Counted from the stretch's first letter, positions 46,321-59,678 are shown. The stretch is 64,000 nucleotides of DNA from Cristatella mucedo (GCA_009760855.2 WPIO01000063.1:741501-805500), one strand, 5' to 3'. A program made the numbers and translations. The notes: generated by a model not told the origin, from the sequence alone.

Positions 46321-47667
46321 TGTATTATATTATATTACAAAACGATATTATTCTAGGTTGCCCTGCTGCCTAGCGTCCTGTACCGGGCGCACACCGCGCG
46401 TTGCGTAATGCGCTCACCGACCGAAGTGCAAAGCGTGAGGAAGGCGACAGCTCCGCGTACCATGCTTCGGCAGCACCGCCGCCATTTTGTGCGCGGAGCT
46501 GATCAAAGGAGCCAGCTTGGCAGCAGCGTCCGCCGCCGTGTAGCCGATTTCCCGCTCTCTTTTGGTTCGCTTTTTTCGCTTCCGGCTCCGGTGACCTATA
46601 TCGTCCGTCAACTACCACATCCGACTGCACGGTCAGCCGCTCACGAAAAAGAATACAATTGCCTGCAGCCGGTTGAGGCGGCATTCTTAGCGGCCATTGC
46701 TTTGCAAGCCGCCGAGCAAGCTCAGTCGTCGCGTCAAGCGGTCGGTCCGTCCGCTCCCTTCCCCGCCCGCACTGGTTTACTTGGCTCATTTCCCCCCATT
46801 TTCCGAAAAAAAAGCTGCTTACTTGTCGCGTCTTTGCAACGCAGCTGCCGGAAAAAAGCCAGTCGGAAATGACTCCTCTGCTAGTTTTGATGTATTTCGC
46901 AGACACCGATTTACATTCAGTGAAATTACCACGTACTTCAAAGGATTGGCCGAAATGGTATCTTTGGCTAGGTTAATTTACTTAATTATCAGGCTATTCA
47001 TTTAACAAAAGTAGGCACTTATTCTTTATCTAATGAAACTGAGCGCTGCCAAACGAGGGTAGGCGTATGAATTCGCTGACCTCACAGAGCTTTATTGGTA
47101 TTCTTCAGAGTGGTCGTCACCCCAAGAGTATTTTCTTTTTTGCCCGATTTGTTTTGAGCCACCGCTGCTCTCCGGCCGCTTGCATTAGAGCAGAGTGCAG
47201 CGGAGCGCCACGCTCCGGAGCGGCGCAGCGGATCGTAGGGACACTGCAAGACCGCCCACAACCAACAAGCTCGGCGGCCGCGAACGGTAGTGCTCTCCGC
47301 CTCAGCGCCGCGCGCATTCAACCCCGGCGCTCCGCTACGGCGGTCGTCCGCCGCCAGCAGAGCTGCTGCTCTCGATCGGAGGAGGCGTGTTTTCAGAAGT
47401 CAGCCGCATCCGAGAGCAGCCTTACCGGACTTAATTGACCAAGCCTCGCTCGCGTCAAGAAAAGAGCTCGGCGCTGCGCCGCACGCAGAGCGCCAGGCTG
47501 CGGCCGTCGCGCGGCGCGCGTGACCCGGAGCCGTGACCCGGATCCGTGTGGCCGAAAGCGCGCACACTCGGCAAAAGACGGAGTCTAGCGTTCTACGTTC
47601 GGCAAAGAAAAGGCGGGAAAAAGAAAGAGCTCGCTCGCTGCTCGAACGAACTGAAGCCTAGACCTAG
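46321..47667. other. GC-rich region, no recognised gene
   Basis: A 178-codon minus frame (46370-46906) and a 154-codon plus frame (46408-46872) overlap. Neither shows a domain. A CCGCCATTTTGT word near 46478 and a TTTCCCGC word near 46548 are YY1- and E2F-like. Coding is not supported. Confidence 0.35.
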
Positions 47668-47832
47668 GTCTTAGCCCGCACAGTAAGTGCTCGCTCTTCA
47701 CGACCGAGGTCGTGGGTTCGAGTCCGGCAGTGGTGAGCGATCCTTAGTCGCCCACTGCAAGTGGTGGCGATAGCCGTTAGGGGTCTCCTACCGCCGTGTA
47801 AATGAGGTAGGAGATTATAGGCATTAAATCAG
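47668..47832 (+). mobile_element. SINE-B, good copy
   Basis: The head is CTTAGCCCGCACAGTAAGTGCTCGCTCTTCACGACCG, with B box GTCGTGGGTTCGAGTCC. The body is CTTAGTCGCCCACTGCAAGTGGTGG, then GTCTCCTACCGCCGTGTAAATGAGG. It is inserted in the GC-rich domain. Confidence 0.75.
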
Positions 47833-48825
47833 CAAACTGTGTGTTTTTTTAGCCGGCTGCGCACTGCGGCGAGTCAACGCTTCAAGCGGCGCTCACAGAG
47901 TCTGCCTGGTGCATCTGTCGGACGCAGTCTCAGCGCTTCTGCAGCAGCCTCAAACTTACAGCGAGCAGGGTTTTCCACGCTACCGCCGTGCGCACGACGC
48001 CGCTGGAGACGCCGCTCGACTAACGTGCTCGACAGCTCGGACGTCTCGCTCGTTGCCCTCTCGAAAGCGCAGGAAGCAGCGTGTCGCCATCGCCAGCTTT
48101 TCTCCCCTTGTGTTCAGTTGACAGTCCAAGCGCAATTGACGAACTCGCGGTCTGTCGCATCCGGGTCAAAAGAAATTACGAGTAACAATGCGAGTGCGAT
48201 AGAAATTAACGTCGCGATTACGCGCGAGGTGTCGCAGCTTGTGGGGCTCGCAGCTTCCGATTGAAGCCAAAGCGAGCGAGCGCGAGCGAGCGAGCGGTCT
48301 CTCTCCAGCCTCCGGTCTCTAAGCAGCGACGCGTCTCTCGGCGCTTCTTTCTCGGCGCTTCTTTCTCGGCGCTTCTTCCTCGCGCGAATTCGCCGTGTTT
48401 TGTGCGAATTGTGACCCGGAGGTTCTGAGAGAGCACACGTCTCGCTGAGAGCTAGAAGTGGGATACAAGTTGCCCTCCATTACTTGGTGCGACGATGCGT
48501 GACGATCGAATAATTTCAATCGGCGACTCGCTTCATGGTCGATAGTAAAATCGACGAGCGCGAAGACTCGAACAGCAGCGCCGAGCGAGAGCTGTGCTTG
48601 CTGCAACACGCCGAGCCGCCACGTGAGCGACGGTCATTCGCGAGCGAACGCGCAGACGAACGGGAGGGAACTAAATCATTTCCCGTTGCAGCTTCCAGGC
48701 CCGATGCAGCGATTGAGCGGCGAAAGCGAGGCTCAAATGCCCAGTTTTTCCAGAGGTCTGCTTCTAACCGCCGCCGCCGCCGGCGGCGGCGGCGACAGCG
48801 CAATCCTGTCGAGGGCTGGCCCCCC
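47833..48825. other. GC-rich region, no recognised gene
   Basis: Overlapping frames on both strands (47839-48264 plus, 48516-48863 minus) without domains. It contains the 16-bp repeat at 48333-48385 and CCG/GGC runs near 48770. Confidence 0.35.
48333..48385. repeat. Three-unit 16-bp repeat
   Basis: CTCGGCGCTTCTTT occurs three times in tandem with small variation. Confidence 0.8.
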
Positions 48826-49040
48826 GCAAGTGTAATGTAATGTATCTCCGTCTGTAACTCCACAAAGCCATACAGACTTTGTGGGTGTTACGCAGGAGAG
48901 TTTTGTAAAGCCCACTCACAGCCTAAGCGGCTTTCGGTAGGCATTCGGTAGTCAACAGACTTTGTCTCACGCAACAAAGAGAAAGTGGGAAGCATAGCAG
49001 AGTCAGGAGAGCAGTGGAGGTAGTGAGTAGCATAAAAGTA
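48826..49040 (-). mobile_element. LINE-2 3' end (second LINE family)
   Basis: About 200 bp that are nearly identical to 63436-63640. In element orientation it ends in a hairpin with 14- to 15-nt arms (48854-48867 and 48877-48891; GTAACTCCACAAAG and CTTTGTGGGTGTTAC) and then ACATTACATTAC. Upstream on the minus strand is a frame with LPTFSLLRET, as in the other copy. It is 5'-truncated. Confidence 0.75.
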
Positions 49041-50024
49041 GATGGGTCCCCCGCTAAATGGCCTACCGACGCGATCGATTACGAGCAGACGGCAATTCGG
49101 CGGTCGTCCGCGCTCGTCGAAAATCTACGCTGCTCCCTTGCCTGCTGGCTGCAGCTACTAGGAAGCGCCGAAATGGTATTGCAGCGCCACGATTCAAGAA
49201 ACTCCACGACGGGTGAGCAGTGAGAACCAGGTCGCTCTGCAGCGCTCGCAGGTGCACTCGCATAAGGAGAAGCATTCGGTCAGTCATGCGCCAGTCTTAA
49301 AATATAGGGTACGAGCAGCTCACCGCCTGCAGACTCGCTTCGCTGACTCATAGTAGCTCAATCGCGGAAAGCATCGCTGCGCCATCTCGCCGACGCTTGA
49401 CGGAAGTTCGCCATCTTGCCACGTGACACAAGCGCGCCACCTTGCTGCTTCGAGGACTTTCTCGCTTTAATTTGTACAGGTGTCTTGACGGGCGTACTGC
49501 TGGAATCTCACCTAGGCTACCAGTCCGACTTGCCCGGAGGTTGGATGGGAAGCGAGCTGCATTTCGATTATTTTTCTCGTCTGCGAGCGATGAGAGCGCC
49601 GACGACTGAATAATACCATCCGGGCACTACTCGTTAGCCGAGGCAGAATTTAGGGCCGGACATTCCCCGCAAAGCGGCGTCGATGAGCCTTCCTTTACCA
49701 TGGCGGTATCCTTACAAGCGCTCTATACCTACTCTATGAACACGCGCGGGACATTTTAGTCTGATCCGAATTTACAAATAGAGAGTTTAAAAAATCTCTT
49801 GCATTCAGCAACCGATTCGAAGCCGCCGACCGTCGGTGCCGAATCCTACACAGTAGCTCGCCGCAAAGGGGTCCGTCCTGGGAGGTCGAGCCGAGCTGGC
49901 TCCGGGGGTCAAGTGAAATTAAGCAAAGATCAGCTGACTCAGAAGCCTCGCTTATCTTGGCGGCCGACTGGCAATCGCGTCGCTCGCAGTGGGCCATGCA
50001 GAATTACCTGCTACGCTCTATATT
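49041..50024. other. Mixed region with promoter-like motifs
   Basis: Short frames only; the longest on the minus strand is 49734-49997. The one notable item is the motif cluster at 49401-49427. Confidence 0.35.
49401..49427 (+). promoter_or_regulatory. ETS-YY1-E-box motif cluster
   Basis: CGGAAGT (49401-49407, ETS/GABP), GCCATCTTG (49410-49418, YY1) and CACGTGAC (49420-49427, USF/CREB-like E-box) follow each other within 27 bp. This arrangement is typical of TATA-less housekeeping promoters in animals. The plus-strand sequence downstream has a 65-codon frame without a known domain. Confidence 0.4.
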
Positions 50025-50105
50025 AAACTTCAGGGCTCGAACCCACGGCCTGGGGATCGCGAAGAGCAAGCGCCTTATCCCCCCTCCCCCGGGGCTACGA
50101 GCCGG
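50025..50105 (-). mobile_element. tRNA-like head of a SINE, minus strand
   Basis: On the minus strand ATAAGGCGCTTGCTCTTCGCGATC is followed by GCCGTGGGTTCGAGCCC, matching A- and B-box regions of SINE-A/B heads. No family body or LINE-like tail is clear beyond it. The lack of a proper acceptor stem argues against a functional tRNA gene. Confidence 0.45.
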
Positions 50106-50565
50106 GAGAGGCTGAACCGGCTGCTGCTGGTGGCTCAGCGCACAGAGAGTGCGCTGCAACCTGCACGCCAATGTGCTTCGTCCCGCTGGCGGTTTCACAG
50201 TCGATTTTCTGAAAACGCCGCAGCTTGACGTCACAACGACAAGCTGCCCTCGAGGCGGAGAGCGAGCGCTCGCGCCCCCGATGTGCCTCCACTCCGACTT
50301 GCCGCTGCGGTCGCGGCGGCTGCCGCTGCGGCGGCAGGCTGGACAGGCACGAGAAACGCGGAGGCGGCGGCGGAGGCCCTAGCTACAGGCCAATCTATCC
50401 ATGCAGCCGCGACGTAGCGTTGCGCCGCTTTTTCATTCGGCGAAGCGCCGCGGTGTCCGCAAGCTAATTCCAGGAAATGCGTTACGTAACGAGAATCGGT
50501 AGACCTTGGGTAGTAGAGCGGTGCCGCCGCGATGGGGGCCTTGACGAGTCCGATAAGAGGCCGAC

Positions 50566-50597
<32 letters not shown>

Positions 50598-51246
50598 GGC
50601 TCTCAATTCGAGCTGCCCGTAATCTGAGCTCGGTCGCTCGGCATGAATGGCGCCCAGCGGGCGGCAGCCATTTCAGGCTGCCCCGAGTCCACTAATGACG
50701 GCAGCGCGGCGGTCGGCAGTTCTAATCTCATCTTGGGCAGCCTTGCGCCCAGACAGGGTCGGGTTCCCGCAAGCAGCGGCTTCCTTATCTCTTGGGCGCA
50801 GCATCGTTTGCGGCAGTGGACGAGGCCCATTTGCCGAAGAGTTCTTGAAAGCAAACCTCGCAAGGGACGCCTCTCCGGACGCAGTTGCTGCGTTGCGATC
50901 CCGATATCCGGGCGTCGAGCGCGCTGTTTAGAACGCGCCTGAAGTAGAGATTCCATTTAAAATACTCACTTGATCGTGCCACTCGTGAGGTCCTCCGCGC
51001 CGCGACTCGTGTCTGCAGAGCTGTCCCAGAGCTGCTCGGTCAGCGGGCAGCAAGCGGCAGTCGTCAGTTGGCTTGAAGAAGGGGCAGCCGCCCTCTTTTG
51101 GGCTGATCAGTCATCACAGGAGGCCAGCCGCGATCAGGCCCAAGATGCACCGCACTGCACGGCTGTGTGCAGTGCAGTGCGAGCTCCGCGCCGCGCAGCG
51201 CGTCGACGTCGCACGCCACTCTGCATCTAAGAATATGTATTATTAC
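50106..51246. other. GC-rich right edge, no recognised gene
   Basis: Several frames of about 100 codons overlap between 50600 and 50960 on both strands without domains. Composition falls to the flanking level near 51.2 kb. Confidence 0.35.
50566..50597. repeat. (CAG)n tract
   Basis: About ten CAG units on the plus strand, uninterrupted. Confidence 0.9.
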
Positions 51247-51375
51247 ATACGATACATGTGTATAGCGCCCTCATAGAACTTACTCTCAATCCAGGCGCTT
51301 TACGTATGCCGCTCGAACCCGCCATCTTGGCCACTAAAGTCGAGTACGTCACCCCTGGACCAAACCAGGGAAAGG
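51247..51375 (-). mobile_element. SINE-A copy
   Basis: On the minus strand the degenerate head carries the B-box region GGCGGGTTCGAGCGG, followed by the tail GTAAAGCGCCTGGATTGAGAGTAAGTTCTATGAGGGCGCTATACACATG. The tail is closer to LINE-1 than in the other SINE-A copies. Confidence 0.65.
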
Positions 51376-52487
51376 TCTCCAAAGGCTAGATGAGAGCCGT
51401 AGTTGAATCGCACGCTGAACTAAAGCTAAATACAATCACCCGTTTAGAAATGCTAAAGCTGGGAAACTAAAGTAGGCTAAAAGAACAAAAATATAAAAAC
51501 AAAAGCCTGCCCTGTCTTTTCTATGCTTTTAGCTGTTACAGATACCGATGTGCTAATATGTACTGAAACTCTAAAGACATAACCATCGCTATGTCTGTAC
51601 TTTTACCTGCCGAAGAAGGAAGTGATCGTACTTTCCATTTGATGGCTCACCAATCCGGAAATGCAGTCAGTCACAATTATGCTTGAACCTACTTTTCCGG
51701 GACTTACTGCCTGCAGCAGAATGACGGTTTTTGTGAGTATGCTCTGATTTAAGAGATGTGCTACAGTATGCCGTTGGCTGTAGTGTACAATTTAGTTCGC
51801 AGAGTGGTCATGATTCCGCGTTTCAGTACTGAATGACCTGTCAATCAGCCAAACGGAGTTTTGCATCTCCTTGCTGACTGCAATTACCCCAAGAAGTTTG
51901 CACAGGAGCATTTTTCATTTATGAGCAAAGCTGCCTCAGACGGCTGTTTGTAGCTGCAGCTAATGGCAGCTAAATGCAATCCATTTCAGCGGCAATCTTG
52001 CGGCAAGGACATGCACTCCCCTCTTCAAGCTGCCAGGGGTTTTATCGCAAGAGAGAAGCAATTTCTTACGTCGCCGGTACCAGCCAGCGTAATCAGGAAA
52101 TGCAACTACTGCGTACGTCTCGTAGCTCATAAGCCAGACAAGCATCTCTTTGAAATTTTCTATGCCTAGACAGTCATCTTACGGAAGCGCTACAACTTTA
52201 AAAATGAGTCGCCGAAAGTCAAGGGTTAGATACTCCCGAGCCACGCCCCTGCCAGGGCGTATTCGACTCGCCTTTCTTTTTTTCCTCCGTCTCTTTCACC
52301 ACACGGAAAAAGTCTTTGAATTAAAGGTGGCCTCATGGCTCTAAGGCGCCACATAAAGGCGATTCATATTCAACCAAATTTACGCCTTAGAGCAGCTGAC
52401 TCTTTGTGAAACGAGCCGTTCTTTAACACATTTCTTCACCTTAGGTAGGTTCGAGGCACTGAGTTCCATCTCCTTAACAGCGTGCTG

Positions 52488-52525
52488 TATATATAAAGGA
52501 AGCTCGTGACTCTTGATTGACGTCA
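52488..52525 (+). promoter_or_regulatory. TATA box with nearby CRE
   Basis: TATATATAAAGG at 52488-52499 and the palindromic CRE TGACGTCA at 52518-52525. The TATA box would place a start near 52520, inside the CRE, which is unusual. No reading frame follows, so a gene is not supported. Confidence 0.2.
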
Positions 52526-53216
52526 GCTACATATGCCTTCTAAAACGTGAGTTGTACTTGGTGTGCCTACGCGTGCTGACACTTCACGTACCCGTTGTCC
52601 CGAAGCAATTGCCGGGCTTCCTTTCCAGCTTATTTAAAGCACCCATAAAAAAGACTTAGTTTTCCTCCAGTGGTGCTATTTAAATGTCTTAATTATTTAT
52701 ATTTGCATTATTAGCTTAATCGTTAATCAGCAGTGTACTTCTCTCGCTCTTTGCCTGCCTCAAACAGTTCAAGCCGTTTTGGATTTCTAAACCATCGTAC
52801 CATCCGGAAGTAAAACTAGAGGGGGCCAAACCTTGAGCTTTCCGCTCTTTCAAATGTCAGAGAAGCTGAGAAGCCTAAACGGGGCGGGTCTTGAGGTGCC
52901 ATCGAATGTGCATGCATCAAAGTCAATCCGAAGGCTCAGCCTGGTAGCCCCCTTTCGCCCCATTAGCCCCTTACGTTGAGCTTTCGGTGCCGTCGAGAAA
53001 CAAAACCAGCGCCATTCACGGCACTGCCCTCACTTTTTTGTAACTGGCGAGTAGCCATTGGTCGGATGGACCGGATTGCAAGTCAACTGCAGGCATTAGA
53101 TAGGACTAAACCCCACTATCTTGATGCTATCGGAGACAGAATCAGGCCAACCCGCAGCTTCCAACGCGGCGGCGACAGCAGCAGCAGCAGCAGAAGCAGG
53201 GTCTATTTAGCCGACT

Positions 53217-53268
53217 GCCACGTAGTCAATGCCGGCTGCTGCCACGTAGTCGATGCCGGCTGCCACGG
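53217..53268. repeat. Tandem repeat, 21-24 bp
   Basis: GCCACGTAGTCRATGCCGGC followed by TGCT or T occurs twice, then a partial GCCACGG. Confidence 0.8.
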
Positions 53269-53741
53269 ATCCCGATGAGCTCCACAAGTGGCCGAGGGTA
53301 GTCTTAACTAGGCTTTCAATGACTGCCGATGAATGCCTCACACAACTGCTCACGCTCTCATAAGTGTACGCCTTGTTTGAGGAGCTGCTGCTTCGCGTAC
53401 AGCCTACTCTGCTGCTGTCCATATTCACTAGCCTTCGGCGAGCTCCTGCAAAAGCGAGCATTTGCTCTCATTCTTCGCTAACGGAGAGCTAGCGCTCGGA
53501 GGTGGCTCGACCGTAACTTGGCCGCACGCTCAGGTGCACACATAAGCGTATCTTGCTCAAGGCTGTTCACACTTTCTCTCAATAGCGAAGCGAGAGTGCT
53601 CGTAAGTAGACGGCCAACGAAGACTCTTTCGGTTTTCCTTGTAGATAGGCACGCCCCGAAATTTGCTTAATTGCCCACGTGCAGTGGAACTAGAGTCAAA
53701 ATTCAAGATTCGTCCAACAGAGAACTGCTCTTTCAATCGGC

Positions 53742-53815
53742 TTATAATAATAATAATAATACACTTGATACAGCGCCCTCAGATAACTCTCTCTAGGCGC
53801 TTTACATTTGCTCCT
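53742..53815 (-). mobile_element. LINE-1 tail fragment
   Basis: TAATAATAATAATAATACAC followed by CAGCGCCCTCAGATAACTCTCTCTAGGCGCTTTACATTTGC. Only the tail and hairpin are left, with a short deletion in the loop. Confidence 0.75.
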
Positions 53816-54058
53816 TGCACTGTCAACATATCTCTACCCAGTAGGAATGCACGTGCATGCACCGTTTCTGAATACAGTTTTCACTGACCCGGACAAGATC
53901 GTGAGCATTGCAAAAGTCAAACCGACGGAAGTGTGAGTCAAAGTTGCTTTGCCTGCCGTTATTCCGCACAGCAGCAGTCAATATAGAAACAAGAGCACTG
54001 AGAGAGCTGCTGCTTCGCTGCAGTCTCTCCTTAAGTCAGGAGCATCCAATTCGTCGAG

Positions 54059-54142
54059 GGTGTGTGTGTGTTTGCGTGCGAGCGTGTGTGTGTGCGTGCG
54101 TGCGTGTGTGTGTGTATGTGTGTGTGCTCGCGCGTGCGTGCG

Positions 54143-54182
<40 letters not shown>

Positions 54183-54212
54183 CGTGCGTGTGTGTGTGTG
54201 TGTGTGTGTGTG
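54059..54212. repeat. (TG)n with GCGTGC interruptions
   Basis: About 150 bp of TG dinucleotide with GCG/CGTGC interruptions, a Z-DNA-prone sequence. It is open in all frames, giving artefactual Cys/Val and Thr/His-rich frames. Confidence 0.95.
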
Positions 54213-56077
54213 GCATGCCACCCTATATGATTGGTCGGCTCGGGCAAGGTCGAGGTGCAGCCCTATTAAGTTGTCCTGCCTTTCCTGGCTATGCACCAGC
54301 ACAGAAACCCTAATGTCTGCGGTACTAAAGGGCTATTATACACACTGTACACACACTGTGCACACCGTGCACAGTGTGCCAATCGGTCGGGCCGTAATGA
54401 CCGGCACTATGCACCTAACTGAGAGGCAGTCACCCGCATCGATGCATTTGTTAGCCTGTCCTTTTCGACGCGACCTTGAATTGCCATTCATGGGGTACCG
54501 AATCGCATTCTGTAATCGAATTGCAGCCGTTACACACGGGCATCGCACCACGCTGATTAATCAGGAATCGCAAGAGCACCGCCGTTATATTCTCGAGAAA
54601 CGCCTCTCCAAGTCCTTGGCAACCCAACGGCAGGAGGGCAGTCGAGGACTGTTGCCGAGCGAAGCCCGGATGAACTTTCCAGAAGACGACGGACGAGATC
54701 CACGATTCTCCACGATTAGGATCGACTGGCTGGCTGGGAGCGATATCGCTCTCGAGATACTGTTGTGCCCTGGACACAAAGCTGTAAGCTGAAAGCTCTG
54801 TTCCTTTTCTAGCTGAATGCAGCGATAGGCAGACACGCCCACCCGAATGGCCGTTTACACTGCCTGTCTGCCCGTTTGCTGGCATTATTTTAACTGCTCC
54901 AACAGCATGGTCCGAAGTCCGACGCCTGCTCGGCTAAGAGGAGCGTTGCACTTCTTCGAAGGGACCGACCGACCGACAGCGTGTGTCTGCTATCTGCGGC
55001 CATCGGCCGGCCTGAAGATAGGACCCCGCCGGGCGAGCGCATCGGGTGACCGCCTTGCCGTAGCATCTAGACGAGGAGCTGGGAGCTGAGAGCCCGGGCT
55101 GGCGTGATGATTATCATCAAAACCGCCGGCCTCCGCTGGCGGTAAGTAACCAGGGTCAACGGCCAAACGGCGCTCGGAGTGAGCTGCTGCGATCGGACCG
55201 GCGGCGTCGTTTGGCCCATTCGAGCTCTGCGGCGGTCACCCACCTCCCCCCCCCCGCCCGCCCGCCTGCCCGCCGAATTGTTAGCGGCCTCGGAGCGTCG
55301 AGTTTCCAGTGCACGACTGAGTCCCATCTCGTTTCCCGGGCAGGCAGAGTTGCCTAGGTAGGTAGGACTACACTCATTTTCTTTGATGTAAGAACACTGG
55401 GAGCCGAAGCGCTGCTCCATTCGTCTTCGCCGGGCCAGCGGCTTAGACGCTTTGTCGGCCTCGTCGCCGAGGTATCAGGTGCCCGCCAGTCGGTGTCGTG
55501 AGTCACAGTCGTCAGCCTTTGCCCCCTCTCGACGTCGGCCCGTCTCGGCGGGCTAAATGAGTTCGCGTTGAGCCACTACGGCCAACTGCTACGAGGACTT
55601 GTCCGCGAGCCTACGGGCAGAGCTTTTGAGCAACCCAGAAAACAGCCGATAACAGCTGCCGGTAGTACTAATCCGTCAGAGTACGGATTCTGGTAGTAAC
55701 TTTGGTTTCACGGGGTTGTACAAGATTCAGCGAGTTGGTAATGTCCTTGAGTGGAAAAATCGGAGGGTATTTAAAGCTGACTCCCAAAAACCCGTAGCAA
55801 TTGCGGCCCATGATTTGAGTAGGTGCAGTTGGTATAGGACTAGCCACCAGGCTGGGCGTGGCAAACAACTCAGCGCAGTAGCAAGAGCAGCATGCGAACC
55901 GGAGCCGCTGACCTTGCACCCTTACCACCCCTAATGAAGATTGGCAGATACATGAACTTCAATGTAAACCGTTACCCACCTTTCTGGTTCTGCATTATTG
56001 TGTACTCCTAATGCCCAAGCACTCGCTCCACCAAAGCCAAAAGAAGCTATAATGCCCAAGTTATTATAATCCAAGTC
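54213..56077. other. Intergenic, no recognised gene
   Basis: A 294-codon plus frame (53908-54792) is carried through the TG tract and is partly artefact. Its last 190 codons show no domain, and the minus strand is also open at 54451-54885. A near-perfect palindrome (12-bp arms 54352-54363 and 54367-54378) lies in CA-rich DNA. Otherwise nothing. Confidence 0.35.
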
Positions 56078-56113
56078 ATATATAATATAATATAATATAA
56101 TATAATATAATCA
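56078..56113. repeat. (ATAAT)n microsatellite
   Basis: Seven or so ATAAT units. Confidence 0.9.
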
Positions 56114-56190
56114 AAGTCAGAATAATGAGTCCATTCATACTTATTGATCGTACAGTCGACATACACACAGGCAGTGGTCACGGGGATCAC

Positions 56191-56260
56191 GCTGGCTAGG
56201 GGGGCTAGGGGGGCCACGGGGGGGGGCCACAGTTGCCCCGGTGGCCAGGGGGGCACGGTC
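56191..56260 (+). repeat. G-run cluster
   Basis: Several runs of four to nine Gs within 70 bp (GGGGGGCTAGGGGGGCC, GGGGGGGGGCC, AGGGGGGCACGG) have the spacing of a potential G-quadruplex on the plus strand. Confidence 0.7.
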
Positions 56261-56444
56261 CCGGGCTCCCTCCTCGGCCAAGTCTTCAGCCTTTTGCTCA
56301 ATGACTGGCTTCTCCAGACAAGGCCAAGCTAAGTCCCTTCCTTAGCTTAATCTTGGCTACGTCCTCGCAGATTTATTTTTAGGTGCTGGTTGGCTAAAAT
56401 AGATGCACCTGAAGGCAAAGCCAAATTTTGAGACTGCCCCGCAG

Positions 56445-56446
<2 letters not shown>

Positions 56447-56521
<75 letters not shown>
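56447..56521. repeat. (TA)n joined to (TG)n
   Basis: About 16 TA units followed by about 21 TG units. Confidence 0.95.
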
Positions 56522-56525
<4 letters not shown>

Positions 56526-57030
56526 CATGAAACCCTTTAAATATATAATACAGCCTAGATTATATAAGTATATATATATGTATATATTTATATATACATA
56601 TACTTACACAGTATACATCCAAATATTCAGTATATACGTTTTGAAAAGCAGATTTAGTATAGGTCATTTACATGCGTATTTAACCCTTAAAATATATACT
56701 AAAAAATATATCCATAAATGTTCCAATTGAGCCCACAATTAATTTCGTATTCGTTTCGGGGTCGAATTGTGGGCCTAATAGTTATTGGATATTCGGCCGA
56801 TTAATAGCGGTCGGACCGAATGCAATTGGCAATGGCGTGACCTTTGATTCTGCCTATGCTGCAACTACAGCGAGTGGACTGAAATAACTCTTTCCTTAAA
56901 ATAATATGTGTAAGGATAATATTTTAGCTGTTTTCTTTTAGTATGCGTTTCATTTACTGAGCTTCAATTTTTTGCTTTCCTTTTTAATTTTGAATGTTGT
57001 TGTCAGTACAAATATACTGGTCACTAGAAC
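56522..57030. other. AT-rich intergenic, no recognised gene
   Basis: AT-rich sequence with TATATA words to about 56700, and then unremarkable sequence. Confidence 0.4.
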
Positions 57031-57199
57031 TAGGTTTTAGCCCAAAGGGTAAGGTGCTCGCTCTTCACGACCTAGGTTGTGAGTTTGAGTCCTTCAGTGG
57101 GAGATCCTTTATTATTCACTGCAAGAGGCGGTAGCCGGTAAAGCTCTTCTGCCGCGGTATAAACGGGGCTGTTGAATCAGCTGACCTTTAACCTTTAAT
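57031..57199 (+). mobile_element. SINE-B copy
   Basis: The head is TAGGTTTTAGCCCAAAGGGTAAGGTGCTCGCTC, with B box GTTGTGAGTTTGAGTCC. The body is GGGAGATCCTTTATTATTCACTGCAAGAGG, then AAGCTCTTCTGCCGCGGTATAAACGGGGC. Confidence 0.75.
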
Positions 57200-57282
57200 T
57201 TAACTATTCGTATTCCGCCTATTAGTCGGTCAATTATTCTTGCTCAGCCAATTGTTGAAAATAGAGTTCTCGGAACAGCACT

Positions 57283-58995
<1,713 letters not shown>

Positions 58996-59678
58996 AGAAA
59001 GAGAGAGAAGAGATCAACCTAATGTGGCCACTAAATCCGCAGTATTTATAACGTGCCATAACGGATAGTGCTGGGCAAATGGACAACGTCAAAATCCGAC
59101 TCTCAGACAGTAGCTGGCTGCAGGCCCTAATCAATCTAAGGCCGTATGGAAAATTCATGGCCTGAACAAGTTGCAAAATAATAAATGTATTAGTAAAGAG
59201 CATCAGAGGATCAGAGCCGCGTCAGAGGGCACAAGTTGACTGATCGACAGAGAAGTAGCGCATCGGGACAGACAAGGAACCAAGTGACAAGTTTGTGTGT
59301 CAAACAGCTGATAAGGCGTGAGACAGTTGTTCATATTGGGCAGAGGTTCCAACGAGAGCTGCCGCATTCGATGCTTCGATATCTGCAGTCCCCAGGTCTC
59401 CCGAAAAGAAATCATAGACTGGCAAAGCTATAGTACATAACAACTGGTTGGAGTGTCACAATAATGCAAATATAAATAAATGCAATACTTCTGTACCACT
59501 GACCGCTTGTAACTAGAAGCTCTGATTAATAGCCTATTCATTCCATAGCATGTACCCAATCAGTCTTTAGGCCGCATTGTTGCAATGCTGTGCAGGAAAA
59601 ATTGCCAGATTTATGGCTTATGGGCTATTTCAACTCACTCAACCGATTCTGCCATCCTTACCCTTGCAGGGCATCAGC
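58996..59678. other. Intergenic, no recognised feature
   Basis: Only short frames, and no repeat family is recognised. Confidence 0.4.

Larger units (their letters stand above)
51376..53741. other. AT-richer intergenic region
   Basis: Only short frames. It holds a TATA/CRE pair at 52488-52525 and a small tandem repeat at 53217-53268. No exon is recognised. Confidence 0.4.

Noticed and set aside
54352-54378. A 12-bp palindrome with a 3-nt loop
   Set aside because: It lies in CA/TG-rich DNA, where such palindromes arise easily, and nothing nearby gives it a role.
53908-54792. A 294-codon plus frame
   Set aside because: A large part is the TG microsatellite, the rest has no domain, and the opposite strand is open over the same bases.
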